Below are positions 47,192 to 55,686 of a DNA stretch of 64,000 nucleotides, piece by piece (within the stretch, counting starts at the first letter, position 1; each line of letters starts with the position of its first letter). Both the position numbers and the translations under genes were made by a program. This stretch comes from Tardiphaga sp. P9-11. Lineage in GTDB: Bacteria; Pseudomonadota; Alphaproteobacteria; Rhizobiales; Xanthobacteraceae. Below the pieces are notes generated by a model. It was given only the letters and a program-made list of their open reading frames with translations, was not told the origin of the DNA and did not search any database. The stretch is from positions 1,240,001 to 1,304,000 of the forward strand of contig NZ_NPKQ01000001.1 in the NCBI RefSeq assembly GCF_008329525.1, in the 5' to 3' direction.

Positions 47192-48181
47192 GTGTTGGGA
47201 ACGTTCCAGGCTGTCCGCATCGACAAGGCTGATAAAGGCACCACGGTTGCGCTGACGCAGTTCGACGAATCCGAATTGATGGACGGCGACGTTACCGTGC
47301 GGGTCGAATGGTCCACGGTGAATTACAAGGATGGCCTCGCCGTCACCGGCAAGGCGCCGGTGGTGCGCCGCTTCCCGATGATCGCCGGTATCGACTTCGC
47401 CGGCACGGTGGAATCCTCATCCAATCCAAACTGGAAGCCCGGCGATAAGGTGATCGGCAATGGCTGGGGCACGGGCGAAACCCATCTCGGTGCCTATGCC
47501 GAAAAGACCCGCGTGAAGGGCGATTGGCTGGTGCGGTTACCGGATGGCATGACCACCCGCGATGCCATGGCGGTCGGCACGGCCGGTTACACCGCAATGC
47601 TCAGCGTGCTGGCGCTGGAGAAGCATGGGCTGAAGCCGGCTGACGGTCCGATCGTTGTCACGGGCGCCGCCGGCGGCGTCGGCTCGGTGGCGATCGCCGT
47701 GCTGTCGAAGCTCGGCTACCAGGTCATCGCCTCGACCGGCCGGACCTCGGAGGAGGGCTATCTCAAGGGCCTCGGCGCCAGCGAGATCATCGACCGCAAC
47801 GAACTGTCGGGACCGGCCAAGCCGCTGGCGAAAGAACGCTGGGCTGGCGGCATCGACAGCGTCGGTTCGACCACCCTGGCGAATCTCCTGTCGATGACCA
47901 GGTATCGCGGCGCCATCGCCGCCTGCGGCCTCGCAGCCGGCATGGACCTGCCATCTTCGGTTGCACCGTTCATTTTACGCGGCGTGTGTCTTCTCGGTAT
48001 CGATTCTGTCATGTGCCCGATCGAGCTGCGACAGCAGGCCTGGGCGCGGCTGGCGATTGATCTGGATCATGCAAAACTTGCTGAAATCACTCAGGAAATA
48101 ACGCTGGACCAGGTGATCGACGCCGGCGCCAAGGTGCTCGCCGGTCAGGTCCGCGGCAGAATCGTGGTAAAGATCGGCTAA
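47192..48181 (+). CDS. acuI: Acrylyl-CoA reductase (AcuI) / YhdH-type oxidoreductase
   Basis: The start is GTG 47192 or TTG 47195, both served by GGGAG at 47183; the upstream frame is not coding-like. 329 residues with [22 protein letters not shown] at the start. GVDYK-type [30 protein letters not shown] and [28 protein letters not shown] identify the YhdH/AcuI branch of MDR enzymes. It reduces acryloyl-CoA to propionyl-CoA with NADPH; it detoxifies acrylate from DMSP or related routes. No DMSP lyase is seen. Confidence 0.92.
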   Translation: MLGTFQAVRIDKADKGTTVALTQFDESELMDGDVTVRVEWSTVNYKDGLAVTGKAPVVRRFPMIAGIDFAGTVESSSNPNWKPGDKVIGNGWGTGETHLGAYAEKTRVKGDWLVRLPDGMTTRDAMAVGTAGYTAMLSVLALEKHGLKPADGPIVVTGAAGGVGSVAIAVLSKLGYQVIASTGRTSEEGYLKGLGASEIIDRNELSGPAKPLAKERWAGGIDSVGSTTLANLLSMTRYRGAIAACGLAAGMDLPSSVAPFILRGVCLLGIDSVMCPIELRQQAWARLAIDLDHAKLAEITQEITLDQVIDAGAKVLAGQVRGRIVVKIG

Positions 48182-48292
48182 CGACGTTCAGACTTTACCA
48201 ACCAACCTGCTCCATTGTTGCCACGGTTGGTATGGTAAGCAGCGGGTAAAGACATCTGGCGGTCATCCGCGCTCGGTTGTTCGGAGTATCCT

Positions 48293-48913
48293 ATGGTTGC
48301 GCGTTTTGTATGGGGAGCTGTTGTCGCGGCTGCTTTGGCGACACCTGCATTGGCAGACTCGATGACGGCCGATGAGGCCCGCAAGTTCGTCGCCGGCAAA
48401 GTCTTTGCCTTCACCTGTTTCGACGGCACCCGCGGCGCAGGCCGTGTGTTCGATGATGGCGGTGCGGCTGGCGCGGTGCAGTTCTCCGGCTCGGGCCCTG
48501 CGCGCAACATGCGTTTGCCCGGCAATACGCTGCAGGTGCGCGGCCAGGCGATCTGCGCCTCCATCAAGGGCCTGCCGTTCGAACCCTGCTTCAACCTCGT
48601 CAAGAACGATGAGCGCTCGTTCCGTGGCGCTGTGTCAGGCATGGGCTTCGCGTATTGCGATTTCCGCCACCAGGGCGGCCGTGGTCAGATGCTGATGGCC
48701 CGCTCGCTGTCGGCGCCGCGCTCATTGCGCGCGCCGTCCACCACCCGTTCGGCCGATGCCTCCGCTGGCGCCGACAATACGGTGACCCGCGTCTCGACGC
48801 CGCGCGTCGAGAGCAGCAAGATCGAGGCTGTCGGATCGATCAAGTCCGAGCCGGCAAAAGCGCCCGAGCCGGAAAAGACCGAAGCGCTCGAACTGCGCAA
48901 ATCCACCAACTAA
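48293..48913 (+). CDS. Secreted conserved hypothetical protein
   Basis: 206 residues. Signal peptide MVARFVWGAVVAAALATPALA. Mature domain with VFAFTCFDGTRGAGRVFDDG, FEPCFNLVKNDERSFRGAV and GFAYCDFRHQGG, i.e. four cysteines that could form disulfides, and a disordered Ser/Glu/Lys-rich tail. The family is one often found in Bradyrhizobium relatives, function unknown. A partial dyad TTACCA...TGGTAA lies at about 48194-48238 upstream. Confidence 0.72.
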   Translation: MVARFVWGAVVAAALATPALADSMTADEARKFVAGKVFAFTCFDGTRGAGRVFDDGGAAGAVQFSGSGPARNMRLPGNTLQVRGQAICASIKGLPFEPCFNLVKNDERSFRGAVSGMGFAYCDFRHQGGRGQMLMARSLSAPRSLRAPSTTRSADASAGADNTVTRVSTPRVESSKIEAVGSIKSEPAKAPEPEKTEALELRKSTN

Positions 48914-48918
48914 GCAAG

Positions 48919-50088
48919 CTAGGCGTGGCGTCCCCAAGGTCCTTTGAGCGGGGCCCGTAGCGGGTCCTGTGCGCCGCCGGCTGGCGTTTTGCCGTCGCTC
49001 CATGGGCCAGAGCGCGGCGGCAGCGGTAGCGTTTCCGTTCCGTCCGAAGCCGCTGTCTCGTCCGTGTCCGATGGCAGCGCCATCCGCCCGGGATCGTGCC
49101 CGCCCGCGAATTTCACCAGTGCCGCGACCCGCGAATCCACCGACGGATGCGTCGCGAACAGATCGGCAAAACCCTCGCGGGGATTGTCGATGCACATCTC
49201 CATCACGGCTGACGTGGCACCGGGCAGTTCGCCGCGATTCTCGATCTTGCGCAGCGCCGAGATCATGGCGTCGGGATTCTTGGTCAGTTCCACCGAACCC
49301 GCATCTGCCAGCAATTCACGCGAGCGCGACAGCGCGAAGCGCACCACCAGCGACAGCGCCCAAGCCAGCGCGATCAGTGCCACGGCGATGATGATGACAA
49401 TGACTGCGCCGCCGCCGGAGCCTTTACTGTCGCTGTCAGACGAGGAAGACGATCGCGACGATCGGCTGCCGCCGAAGCGGAAACCGGAATTGATAAATAT
49501 CCGGAAGAACAGTTCAGCGGCAAAGCCGACCACGCCGGCGATGATGACGGCCACCACCATCAGCTGCACGTCGCCGTTGCGGATATGCGTCAGCTCGTGG
49601 CCGAGCACCGCTTCCATCTCGTCATCGTTGAGCGCGCGCAGAAGGCCCGTCGTGACCGTGACGGAATATTGCCGTGGGTTCAGACCGGTGGCGAAGGCGT
49701 TGAGCGCATCGCTATCCATCACCTTCAGCTTCGGCATCGGAATGCCACGCGAGATGCAGAGGTTCTCAAGGAGATTATAGAGCCGCGGTTGCTGCTGCCG
49801 TGTCACGCTTTCGCTGCCAGTGATGGCGTCGATCATCTTCTGATGACCGAAATAGGCGATGACGATCCACAACACCGCGCCGATGGTGGCAAACGGCAAG
49901 GCCCTGATCAGGTCGCGCGTCGCCGCGTTGATATAATAGGCGACCGAGCCGTTGCTGTTGACCACCACCTCGCCGATCAGGGCGCCGGCGAACACCATGA
50001 CGTAGATCAGCAGGAACAAGCCTGCGAGCAGCAGCATCGAACGCGTCTTGTTCGAGGCAATATGCGTATAGAGACCATAGGCGGCCAT
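48919..50088 (-). CDS. M48 family zinc metalloprotease (HtpX-like, LemA-associated)
   Basis: 389 residues. Two N-terminal membrane segments (~18-40 and ~64-82), the zinc site HELTH at 164-168, a third ligand Glu in SRELLADAGSVEL, and two more membrane helices (~175-195 and ~228-250) flanking a Ser-rich loop with GGSRSSRSSSSSDSDSK. The active site faces the cytosol. It lies 26 nt downstream of lemA on the same strand, a common two-gene unit of unclear client. The C-terminal ~60 residues are extra. Confidence 0.9.
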   Translation of the reverse strand: MAAYGLYTHIASNKTRSMLLLAGLFLLIYVMVFAGALIGEVVVNSNGSVAYYINAATRDLIRALPFATIGAVLWIVIAYFGHQKMIDAITGSESVTRQQQPRLYNLLENLCISRGIPMPKLKVMDSDALNAFATGLNPRQYSVTVTTGLLRALNDDEMEAVLGHELTHIRNGDVQLMVVAVIIAGVVGFAAELFFRIFINSGFRFGGSRSSRSSSSSDSDSKGSGGGAVIVIIIAVALIALAWALSLVVRFALSRSRELLADAGSVELTKNPDAMISALRKIENRGELPGATSAVMEMCIDNPREGFADLFATHPSVDSRVAALVKFAGGHDPGRMALPSDTDETAASDGTETLPLPPRSGPWSDGKTPAGGAQDPLRAPLKGPWGRHA

Positions 50089-50114
50089 GATGCGCTGCTC
50101 GGTTCAGGCTGCGA

Positions 50115-50675
50115 TCAGAACTTGACCTGCGGCACGGCTTCGACGTCCTTGCGGGTCTCGCCGAGATCGAAGAACTCCTTCGGGTGGAAGCCGAAGGTGC
50201 CGGCGAACAGAGCCGCAGGCATCTGCTGGATGCCGGTGTTGTATTCGGACACGGCATTGTTGAAGAAGCGGCGCGAGGCGGCGATCTTGTTCTCGATGTC
50301 CGAGAGCTCGGTCTGCAGCTGCTGGAAGTTCGCGTTGGCCTTGAGGTCCGGATAGGCCTCGGACAAAGCAATCAGCCGACCGAGCGCGCCGGAGAGCTGG
50401 TTCTCGGCCGCGCCGACCTGCGCCGGGCCCTGTGCACTCATCGCCGAATTGCGCGCCTTGATGACGTCGTCGAGGGTGCCGCGCTCATGCGCCGCATAGC
50501 CCTTCACGGTCTCGATCAGGTTCGGGATCAGGTCATGGCGCTGCTTGAGTTGCACATCGATATCGGCAAAGGACTGGTTGACCCGCTGGCTCAGCGCCAC
50601 CAGCCGGTTGTAGGCAGCAAATGCCAGGACAATCAGGACAACGATGACGCCAAGAACGATCCAGCCGGTCGACAT
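50115..50675 (-). CDS. lemA: LemA family protein
   Basis: ATG 50675, preceded by GGGGG, gives 186 residues. A single N-terminal membrane helix (STGWIVLGVIVVLIVLAFAAYN), then long helices with NQSFADIDVQLKQRHDLIPNLIETVKGYAAHE, the LemA hallmark. C-terminal GFHPKEFFDL also fits. LemA is a membrane-anchored helical-bundle protein, linked to M48 protease function; it begins the two-gene lemA-htpX-like operon. Confidence 0.93.
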   Translation of the reverse strand: MSTGWIVLGVIVVLIVLAFAAYNRLVALSQRVNQSFADIDVQLKQRHDLIPNLIETVKGYAAHERGTLDDVIKARNSAMSAQGPAQVGAAENQLSGALGRLIALSEAYPDLKANANFQQLQTELSDIENKIAASRRFFNNAVSEYNTGIQQMPAALFAGTFGFHPKEFFDLGETRKDVEAVPQVKF

Positions 50676-50960
50676 GTGAAAACCCCCAAAAGAAACCATC
50701 AAACCCAAAGCTTAGCCGATCATGCGGCCACACGGCAGGGGCCGCAGGGCATGTCGCGGCACGGATTAGTCGTCGCGGGGATGGAATACGTTCAAAAGGC
50801 GTTGCCGGGCAGCAGCCGTCCCGATCCGTATCGTTGCAGCAATGCATCACTCAGCAAAACTTGCATGTGGCGCCTGCGGGTTAGCGTCGCACTCCCTCGT
50901 CATCCAGCCGTCATCCGCAAAACCTAATGAAACCCTAACTTTTGAGGCTGGGGATTTCTG

Positions 50961-53948
50961 ATGTTGGAATGGCGTAACGGCGCGAGCCGGCTTGCGATGG
51001 GTGTGGTTGTGGCGGCGCTGTTCGCGCCAATGGCGGCGGAGGCGCAGACATTCACTGTTCCTGCGGGCACAACGGACTCGGTGCCGAAGACACTCAACGG
51101 AACGCAGACGGGAACTGTTGAGGCGGGTGGGACCCTGCGGTCGACCACCAGCACCGCAACAGTTGATTGGAATGGCGCATCTACCGGGGTAGTTATCACC
51201 AACTCCGGCATCATCGAAAACACCAGCACAGGTCGTACTGTTGACATCGTCAATACGTCGGGCACCGCAGTGCTGAGTCCTCGCACGCTCACATTCCTGA
51301 ACAATGTCGGTGCGATCGTGCGAACGACGCGGAACGACGCGTTTCGTTTCAACCTGGCGATGACGTCTGGCACGATCGTGATCGACAATGCCGGACTGAT
51401 CCAGGCCGGCGGTACCGGCTATGCCGCGCTCGGGCAGGCGCTCGATTTCCGCGGCATGACTGGCGCGGCATCGATGACCATCATCAACCGTGCGACCGGC
51501 GTGATCGAAGCGATGACCGATGATGCGGTCCGGCCCGGCGCCAACGCTGTGATCAACAATTTCGGCATCATCCGCAGCTTCGGTGCCAATACATCCGGTG
51601 GTGCCAACGGCACATCGGATGGCATCGACACCGGCGGCAATCTCGGCGTTGTCGTCAACAATCAGGCCGGTGGTCTGATTTCCGGTGCGCGCCACGGCAT
51701 CACTGCGGACAATGACGTCACGGTCAACAACGCGGCCGGCGGCACGATCCTCGGCCGCAACGGCTCGGGCGTCGGTTCCGACGGCGCCGGTACCGTCACC
51801 AACTACGGTCGCATCACCGGCACCTATGCCGGCGTCGGCAACATCTTTAACTCGGACGGCATCGCGCAGATCAATGGCGATGGCGACGGCGTCGATATCG
51901 ACAATGTCGGAACCATCATCAACTACGGCATCATCGAAGGTACCGGCGCCGGCGGTTTCGATAGCGGCGGGCGCGCCAATGCCAGCGAAGGCATTTCCAT
52001 CGGCGGCGGCACGATCACCAATTACGGCACCATAAGCGGTGCAAATACTGCGATCGTCGTCAATAAGGACACCAATGTGGATCGCAGCGGCGTCGCAGCG
52101 ACCACAATTATCAACTATGCGAGCGGCACGATCATCGGCCAGACAGGTTATGCGATCCGGCTCGAAAACAAGAGCACGGCGACGCCGGCGATCAATAACG
52201 ACACGATCGTCAACTACGGCACGATCATCGGCAACGGTGCGATCCCCGATCCAAACGCGATCGTGTTGATGAACACAGGCGTCGCTGACCCGAATTCGGT
52301 CGGCACCCTCAACGGCGTCACCTACACCGGCACCGGTTCCGCCCGCTTCATTCGCGGTGACGGCTCCGCCATCCAGATGGGCGAAGGCAATGACGTGCTG
52401 ACCAACTACGGCACGATCATCGGCAATAACGGCCGCGCCGTGAACATGGAAGGCGGCAACGATACCGTCAACATCATGAAGGGCTCGCGCATTGTCGGCC
52501 TGGTCGATGGCGGCGTCGGCACCGACACGCTGAACTACAACAAGGCCGGCCTCACCGACGCCAAGCGCGCCGCGCTGCAGGCGGGTCAGACCGTGAATAT
52601 CGGCGGTACGCTCTATACGTCGTTCGAGGTGATCACCGGAACGTCGTCTTCGTTCGCATCCTTTGCCAGCGCGGGCTCGTTGGGCGTCGCCTCGCTGTTC
52701 GACAATCTGCCGGCCACCGCCACCAGCAGTTCGGTGGTCAATCTGCTCGACAGCGTTGCCAGCTCAGCGGATGTCGGCGCGGCCTTGGCACAGCTCACGC
52801 CTGCGGCCTATCAGGGCCTCGGCCGCATGACCATGAATGACGCGTTCCAGGCCACCTCGCTGGTTGGCCAGCACCTGACGCAGAACCGCCTCGGCGGCCT
52901 CGGCACCGACATGTCCGGTGTGGGCAACGCGCTGGCGATGTTCGACGGCGGCATGTTCGACAAGAACTTCGGCGCCGATCGTGCGCTGGCCGCGGTGACG
53001 GCATTCCCTGGCAGCGCAAGTTCTGCGCTGGCCGATGCCGGCTGGGGCGGCAATGCGGCCGATGCGATGGCCTACGCGCCCGTGACCAAGGCTCTGCCGG
53101 GCCTGCGTCCGGTGGCCATCGCTGCCGAGCAGGGCCTGTTCATCACGTCGGGCGCGAGCTTCGCGCGCGAAGGCGCACGAACTGACGCACCGGGCTTCAA
53201 GTCGAACACGGTCAACGTGCTCGCCGGCTACGACCGGCGCATCACGGACAGCATCGTCGCCGGTGTGTTCGGTGGCTACGCGCTGACCCGCGGCGATATC
53301 GATAATGTCGGCAGCCACGCCAAGATCTCGACCGGAACCATCGGCGGCTATGGCACCTATCAGGCACCCGGCTGGTTCGCGACCGCCATGGGCCTCTATG
53401 GCTTCAGCGATTACGACACCACGCGCATGGCGCTAGGCACGACGAACACCGCGACCTTCAGCGGCGATCACTATTCGATCCGCGGCACGGTCGGCACCGA
53501 TCTGCGCGTCAGCGGCTGGGTCGTCACGCCGGAAATCGGCTTGCAATATACGCGGGTGATGACCGATGGCTTTGCGGAGCGCGGCGGTGCTGCGGCGCTG
53601 GTGGTCGGCTCGGACAGTTCGGAATCGCTGCGCTCGAGCGTTGGCGCACGCTTCGCCTATGACTACGCGCTGAACGGCGGCGTGCTGACGCCGGAATTGC
53701 GGCTGGCCTGGCTGCATGAATTCAGCGACGGCGTGCGCGGCATCAATGCGAGTTTCGCCGACACCACGCTGCCGGGCTCGTTCATCACCGCGACCGGCAG
53801 TGCGCTGCGCGATCGCGGCGTCATCGGTGCCGGCCTGTCCGGCAAGCTTGCGCCGCTCACGGTGCTGTCGGTGAACTATGATGCGATCGTCGGCAGCAAC
53901 GACGCGGTGGCGCATCAGGTGATGGGCCGCATCCGGCATTCGTTCTGA
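50961..53948 (+). CDS. Autotransporter with beta-helix passenger
   Basis: 995 residues. Signal peptide MLEWRNGASRLAMGVVVAALFAPMAAEAQ. Passenger (~30-590) has at least a dozen degenerate rungs of the type INNxG-I/TNYGTI (VINNFGII, TVTNYGRI, TIINYGIIEG, TITNYGTISG, TIVNYGTIIG, VLTNYGTIIG), as in beta-helix adhesins. A linker precedes the autotransporter barrel (~740-995; NVLAGYDRRITDSIVAGVFGGY onward), ending in MGRIRHSF with terminal Phe for BAM recognition. It is exported to the surface, presumably as an adhesin; ligand unknown. Confidence 0.9.
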   Translation: MLEWRNGASRLAMGVVVAALFAPMAAEAQTFTVPAGTTDSVPKTLNGTQTGTVEAGGTLRSTTSTATVDWNGASTGVVITNSGIIENTSTGRTVDIVNTSGTAVLSPRTLTFLNNVGAIVRTTRNDAFRFNLAMTSGTIVIDNAGLIQAGGTGYAALGQALDFRGMTGAASMTIINRATGVIEAMTDDAVRPGANAVINNFGIIRSFGANTSGGANGTSDGIDTGGNLGVVVNNQAGGLISGARHGITADNDVTVNNAAGGTILGRNGSGVGSDGAGTVTNYGRITGTYAGVGNIFNSDGIAQINGDGDGVDIDNVGTIINYGIIEGTGAGGFDSGGRANASEGISIGGGTITNYGTISGANTAIVVNKDTNVDRSGVAATTIINYASGTIIGQTGYAIRLENKSTATPAINNDTIVNYGTIIGNGAIPDPNAIVLMNTGVADPNSVGTLNGVTYTGTGSARFIRGDGSAIQMGEGNDVLTNYGTIIGNNGRAVNMEGGNDTVNIMKGSRIVGLVDGGVGTDTLNYNKAGLTDAKRAALQAGQTVNIGGTLYTSFEVITGTSSSFASFASAGSLGVASLFDNLPATATSSSVVNLLDSVASSADVGAALAQLTPAAYQGLGRMTMNDAFQATSLVGQHLTQNRLGGLGTDMSGVGNALAMFDGGMFDKNFGADRALAAVTAFPGSASSALADAGWGGNAADAMAYAPVTKALPGLRPVAIAAEQGLFITSGASFAREGARTDAPGFKSNTVNVLAGYDRRITDSIVAGVFGGYALTRGDIDNVGSHAKISTGTIGGYGTYQAPGWFATAMGLYGFSDYDTTRMALGTTNTATFSGDHYSIRGTVGTDLRVSGWVVTPEIGLQYTRVMTDGFAERGGAAALVVGSDSSESLRSSVGARFAYDYALNGGVLTPELRLAWLHEFSDGVRGINASFADTTLPGSFITATGSALRDRGVIGAGLSGKLAPLTVLSVNYDAIVGSNDAVAHQVMGRIRHSF

Positions 53949-53952
53949 TTTT

Positions 53953-53998
53953 TACCCTCTCCCCCGGCGCAGCATAGCTGCGCTGAGGGAGGGGAGAG
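53953..53998. terminator. Palindromic repeat/terminator between autotransporter and secreted-repeat gene
   Basis: CTCTCCC...GGCGCAGC and GCTGCGC...GGGAGGGGAGAG form a long interrupted stem between convergent genes. It resembles a common intergenic repeat (also at about 55610-55660) and may end both transcripts. Confidence 0.5.
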
Positions 53999-54000
53999 AC

Positions 54001-54381
54001 TTACGGCTTCGCCATGTGCCAGGCGCCGTTCAGGAAGCCGTCGCCATTGGTATCGCCGGCAGCCATGTCCTTCTTGAAGGTGTAGAGCGGCTTGCCCTTG
54101 TAGGCCCACATCTTCTTGCCGTCGTCGCGCACGACGATGGTCATGTCGGCGGTCGGCTTGGCATCGTCGGCGGCCATCAGCGCCGGCCAGTTTTCCGCAC
54201 ACGGGCCATTGCACATCGACTTGCCACCAGCGTCCTTGTCGAATGTGTAGAGCGTCATGCCCTTGGCATCGACGAAGGTCTTGCCCTTGGCGGTGTCGGC
54301 GGTCTTCAGCATCTGCGCCGAGGCGGCGCTTGAGGCGAGCATGAGAGTCAGAGCCGCGAGGGCGGCGAATGATTTGGTCAT
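54001..54381 (-). CDS. Secreted repeat (COG4315/PF03640-type) protein
   Basis: ATG 54381 gives 126 residues with a Sec signal (MTKSFAALAALTLMLASSAASA). Two copies of the family motif are seen: GMTLYTFDKDAGGKSMCNGPCAENWPAL and GKPLYTFKKDMAAGD. Such short periplasmic proteins often accompany ECF or redox genes. Function unknown. Confidence 0.88.
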   Translation of the reverse strand: MTKSFAALAALTLMLASSAASAQMLKTADTAKGKTFVDAKGMTLYTFDKDAGGKSMCNGPCAENWPALMAADDAKPTADMTIVVRDDGKKMWAYKGKPLYTFKKDMAAGDTNGDGFLNGAWHMAKP

Positions 54382-54448
54382 TGCAGCGTTACTCCTGATG
54401 ATTGGGCGACGCAGTCGCGTCAGGAGAACAAACGCCAGCTGTAGAGAA

Positions 54449-55441
54449 TTATTCCGTGGATGATGCCGATGAATCGAAAACCGCATCGCCCCAGTCGAGC
54501 TTGCGGAACTTTGCATACAGCGCCTTGTCGCGGCGTGGTGCGTTTGCGGCGATAACGCCTACATTTGTGCAGAGTTTTGCCGTGATTGCGATCTTTGTCG
54601 TTACCGGTTGCGTCAGCACGCGCGAAGGCCGCTGCGCGACAGGCGCACGCGACAGCGCGACATAAATAAATTTCTCGTCCTCATAGGGAAGTTCTGCAGA
54701 TTTGAGTTGTTTGTGCACACGGGAGCGCTGCAGCCGCTGGCTGAAGTGGCACCAGTCCGGTTTGACCAGTGGACACGCCTCGTCATGCGGGCAGGGCGCG
54801 ATCACGTGCGCGCCGGCATTAATGAGCTGCGCACGTGCGTCGAGGATGCGTTGAGTGCCGGCCGGTGTGCCGGGCTCGACGATCAGCAATGTGTCGTTTG
54901 TTTTTGCCCACATAGCGGCCACGAGCCTCAAGCGCGCGGCATCGTTGAGTTCGTTGATGACGTAGCTCGCGATCACAAGATCGGCGGACGGCGCGTCGGC
55001 GATTGTCGCGGCAGCGTCGCCGAGCTCGTAGCGCATTGCGGGGATGCGGTGGCTGTCCTGCGCCAGGCCGAGTGCCAGCGTGCGCAGAGCGGGATTGGCA
55101 TCGAGCAGCGTGAACGCATTGAGCGACGGGAACGCTTCGGCGCAGGCCCAGGTCGCTGTGCCCGGTCCGGCGCCGCAATCGAGCAGCGAGGCCGGCGCGA
55201 AATCCGGCCGGGTCTCCTGCAGCGCATTGAGGCTGGCGATCACGGCGGCGTAGGTCGCGGGCATGCGGGCAAGCGCGTAGGCCAGCGCGTCGGTCGCGTT
55301 GCGGATGGCCGTGGAGCCGCCGCCCGAGCGATAGGTCTGCGAGATGGTGTCAGAGCGCGCAGCCGCATCGTTGCGCGAGAAGCCGTGCAGGCGGGCGTTG
55401 AGAGCCGCGGTGAGTTCGGCGGGGAGATCGGGGGCGGTCAT
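54449..55441 (-). CDS. Rsm22-family ribosomal methyltransferase-like protein
   Basis: 330 residues. SAM-binding LLDCGAGPGTATWACAEAF (motif I) and VIASYVINELND (motif II region). A cysteine cluster follows in APCPHDEACPLVKPDWCHFSQRLQRSRVHKQLKS, close to the CxxxC Fe-S binding pattern of the Rsm22/METTL17 group. The group associates with the small subunit of alphaproteobacterial and mitochondrial ribosomes; methylation activity is not settled. The C-terminal ~75 residues are basic. It is the natural neighbour upstream of smc repeats. Confidence 0.87.
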   Translation of the reverse strand: MTAPDLPAELTAALNARLHGFSRNDAAARSDTISQTYRSGGGSTAIRNATDALAYALARMPATYAAVIASLNALQETRPDFAPASLLDCGAGPGTATWACAEAFPSLNAFTLLDANPALRTLALGLAQDSHRIPAMRYELGDAAATIADAPSADLVIASYVINELNDAARLRLVAAMWAKTNDTLLIVEPGTPAGTQRILDARAQLINAGAHVIAPCPHDEACPLVKPDWCHFSQRLQRSRVHKQLKSAELPYEDEKFIYVALSRAPVAQRPSRVLTQPVTTKIAITAKLCTNVGVIAANAPRRDKALYAKFRKLDWGDAVFDSSASSTE

Positions 55442-55444
55442 GGA

Positions 55445-55670
55445 TGAAGCGACGCTCCTCGTGTCCCTCCCTCAAGCGGCGACGCCGCGCAGTGGGGGCT
55501 GGCGGACGAATTCGTCCGCCATGGGTGGATCGATGCGAGCGTTCAGCAAGCATCGAAACGGGTGGGGTGGTTCAGCACGCTCTATGTCACGTGGTGCGCC
55601 CCACCCCGGCCTATCGGCCGACCCTCCCCACCGCGCTTCGCTTGGGGGAGGGGGCGATTACCGTCGGCGT
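55445..55670. repeat. Intergenic repeat region between rsm22-like and smc
   Basis: It contains GCGGCGACGCCGC dyads, GGCGGACGAATTCGTCCGCC (a 20-bp perfect palindrome at about 55501-55520) and a CCCTCCCC...GGGGGAGGG hairpin at about 55622-55652. No gene is evident. Confidence 0.5.
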
Positions 55671-55686
55671 TTGACCAAGAACCAGC

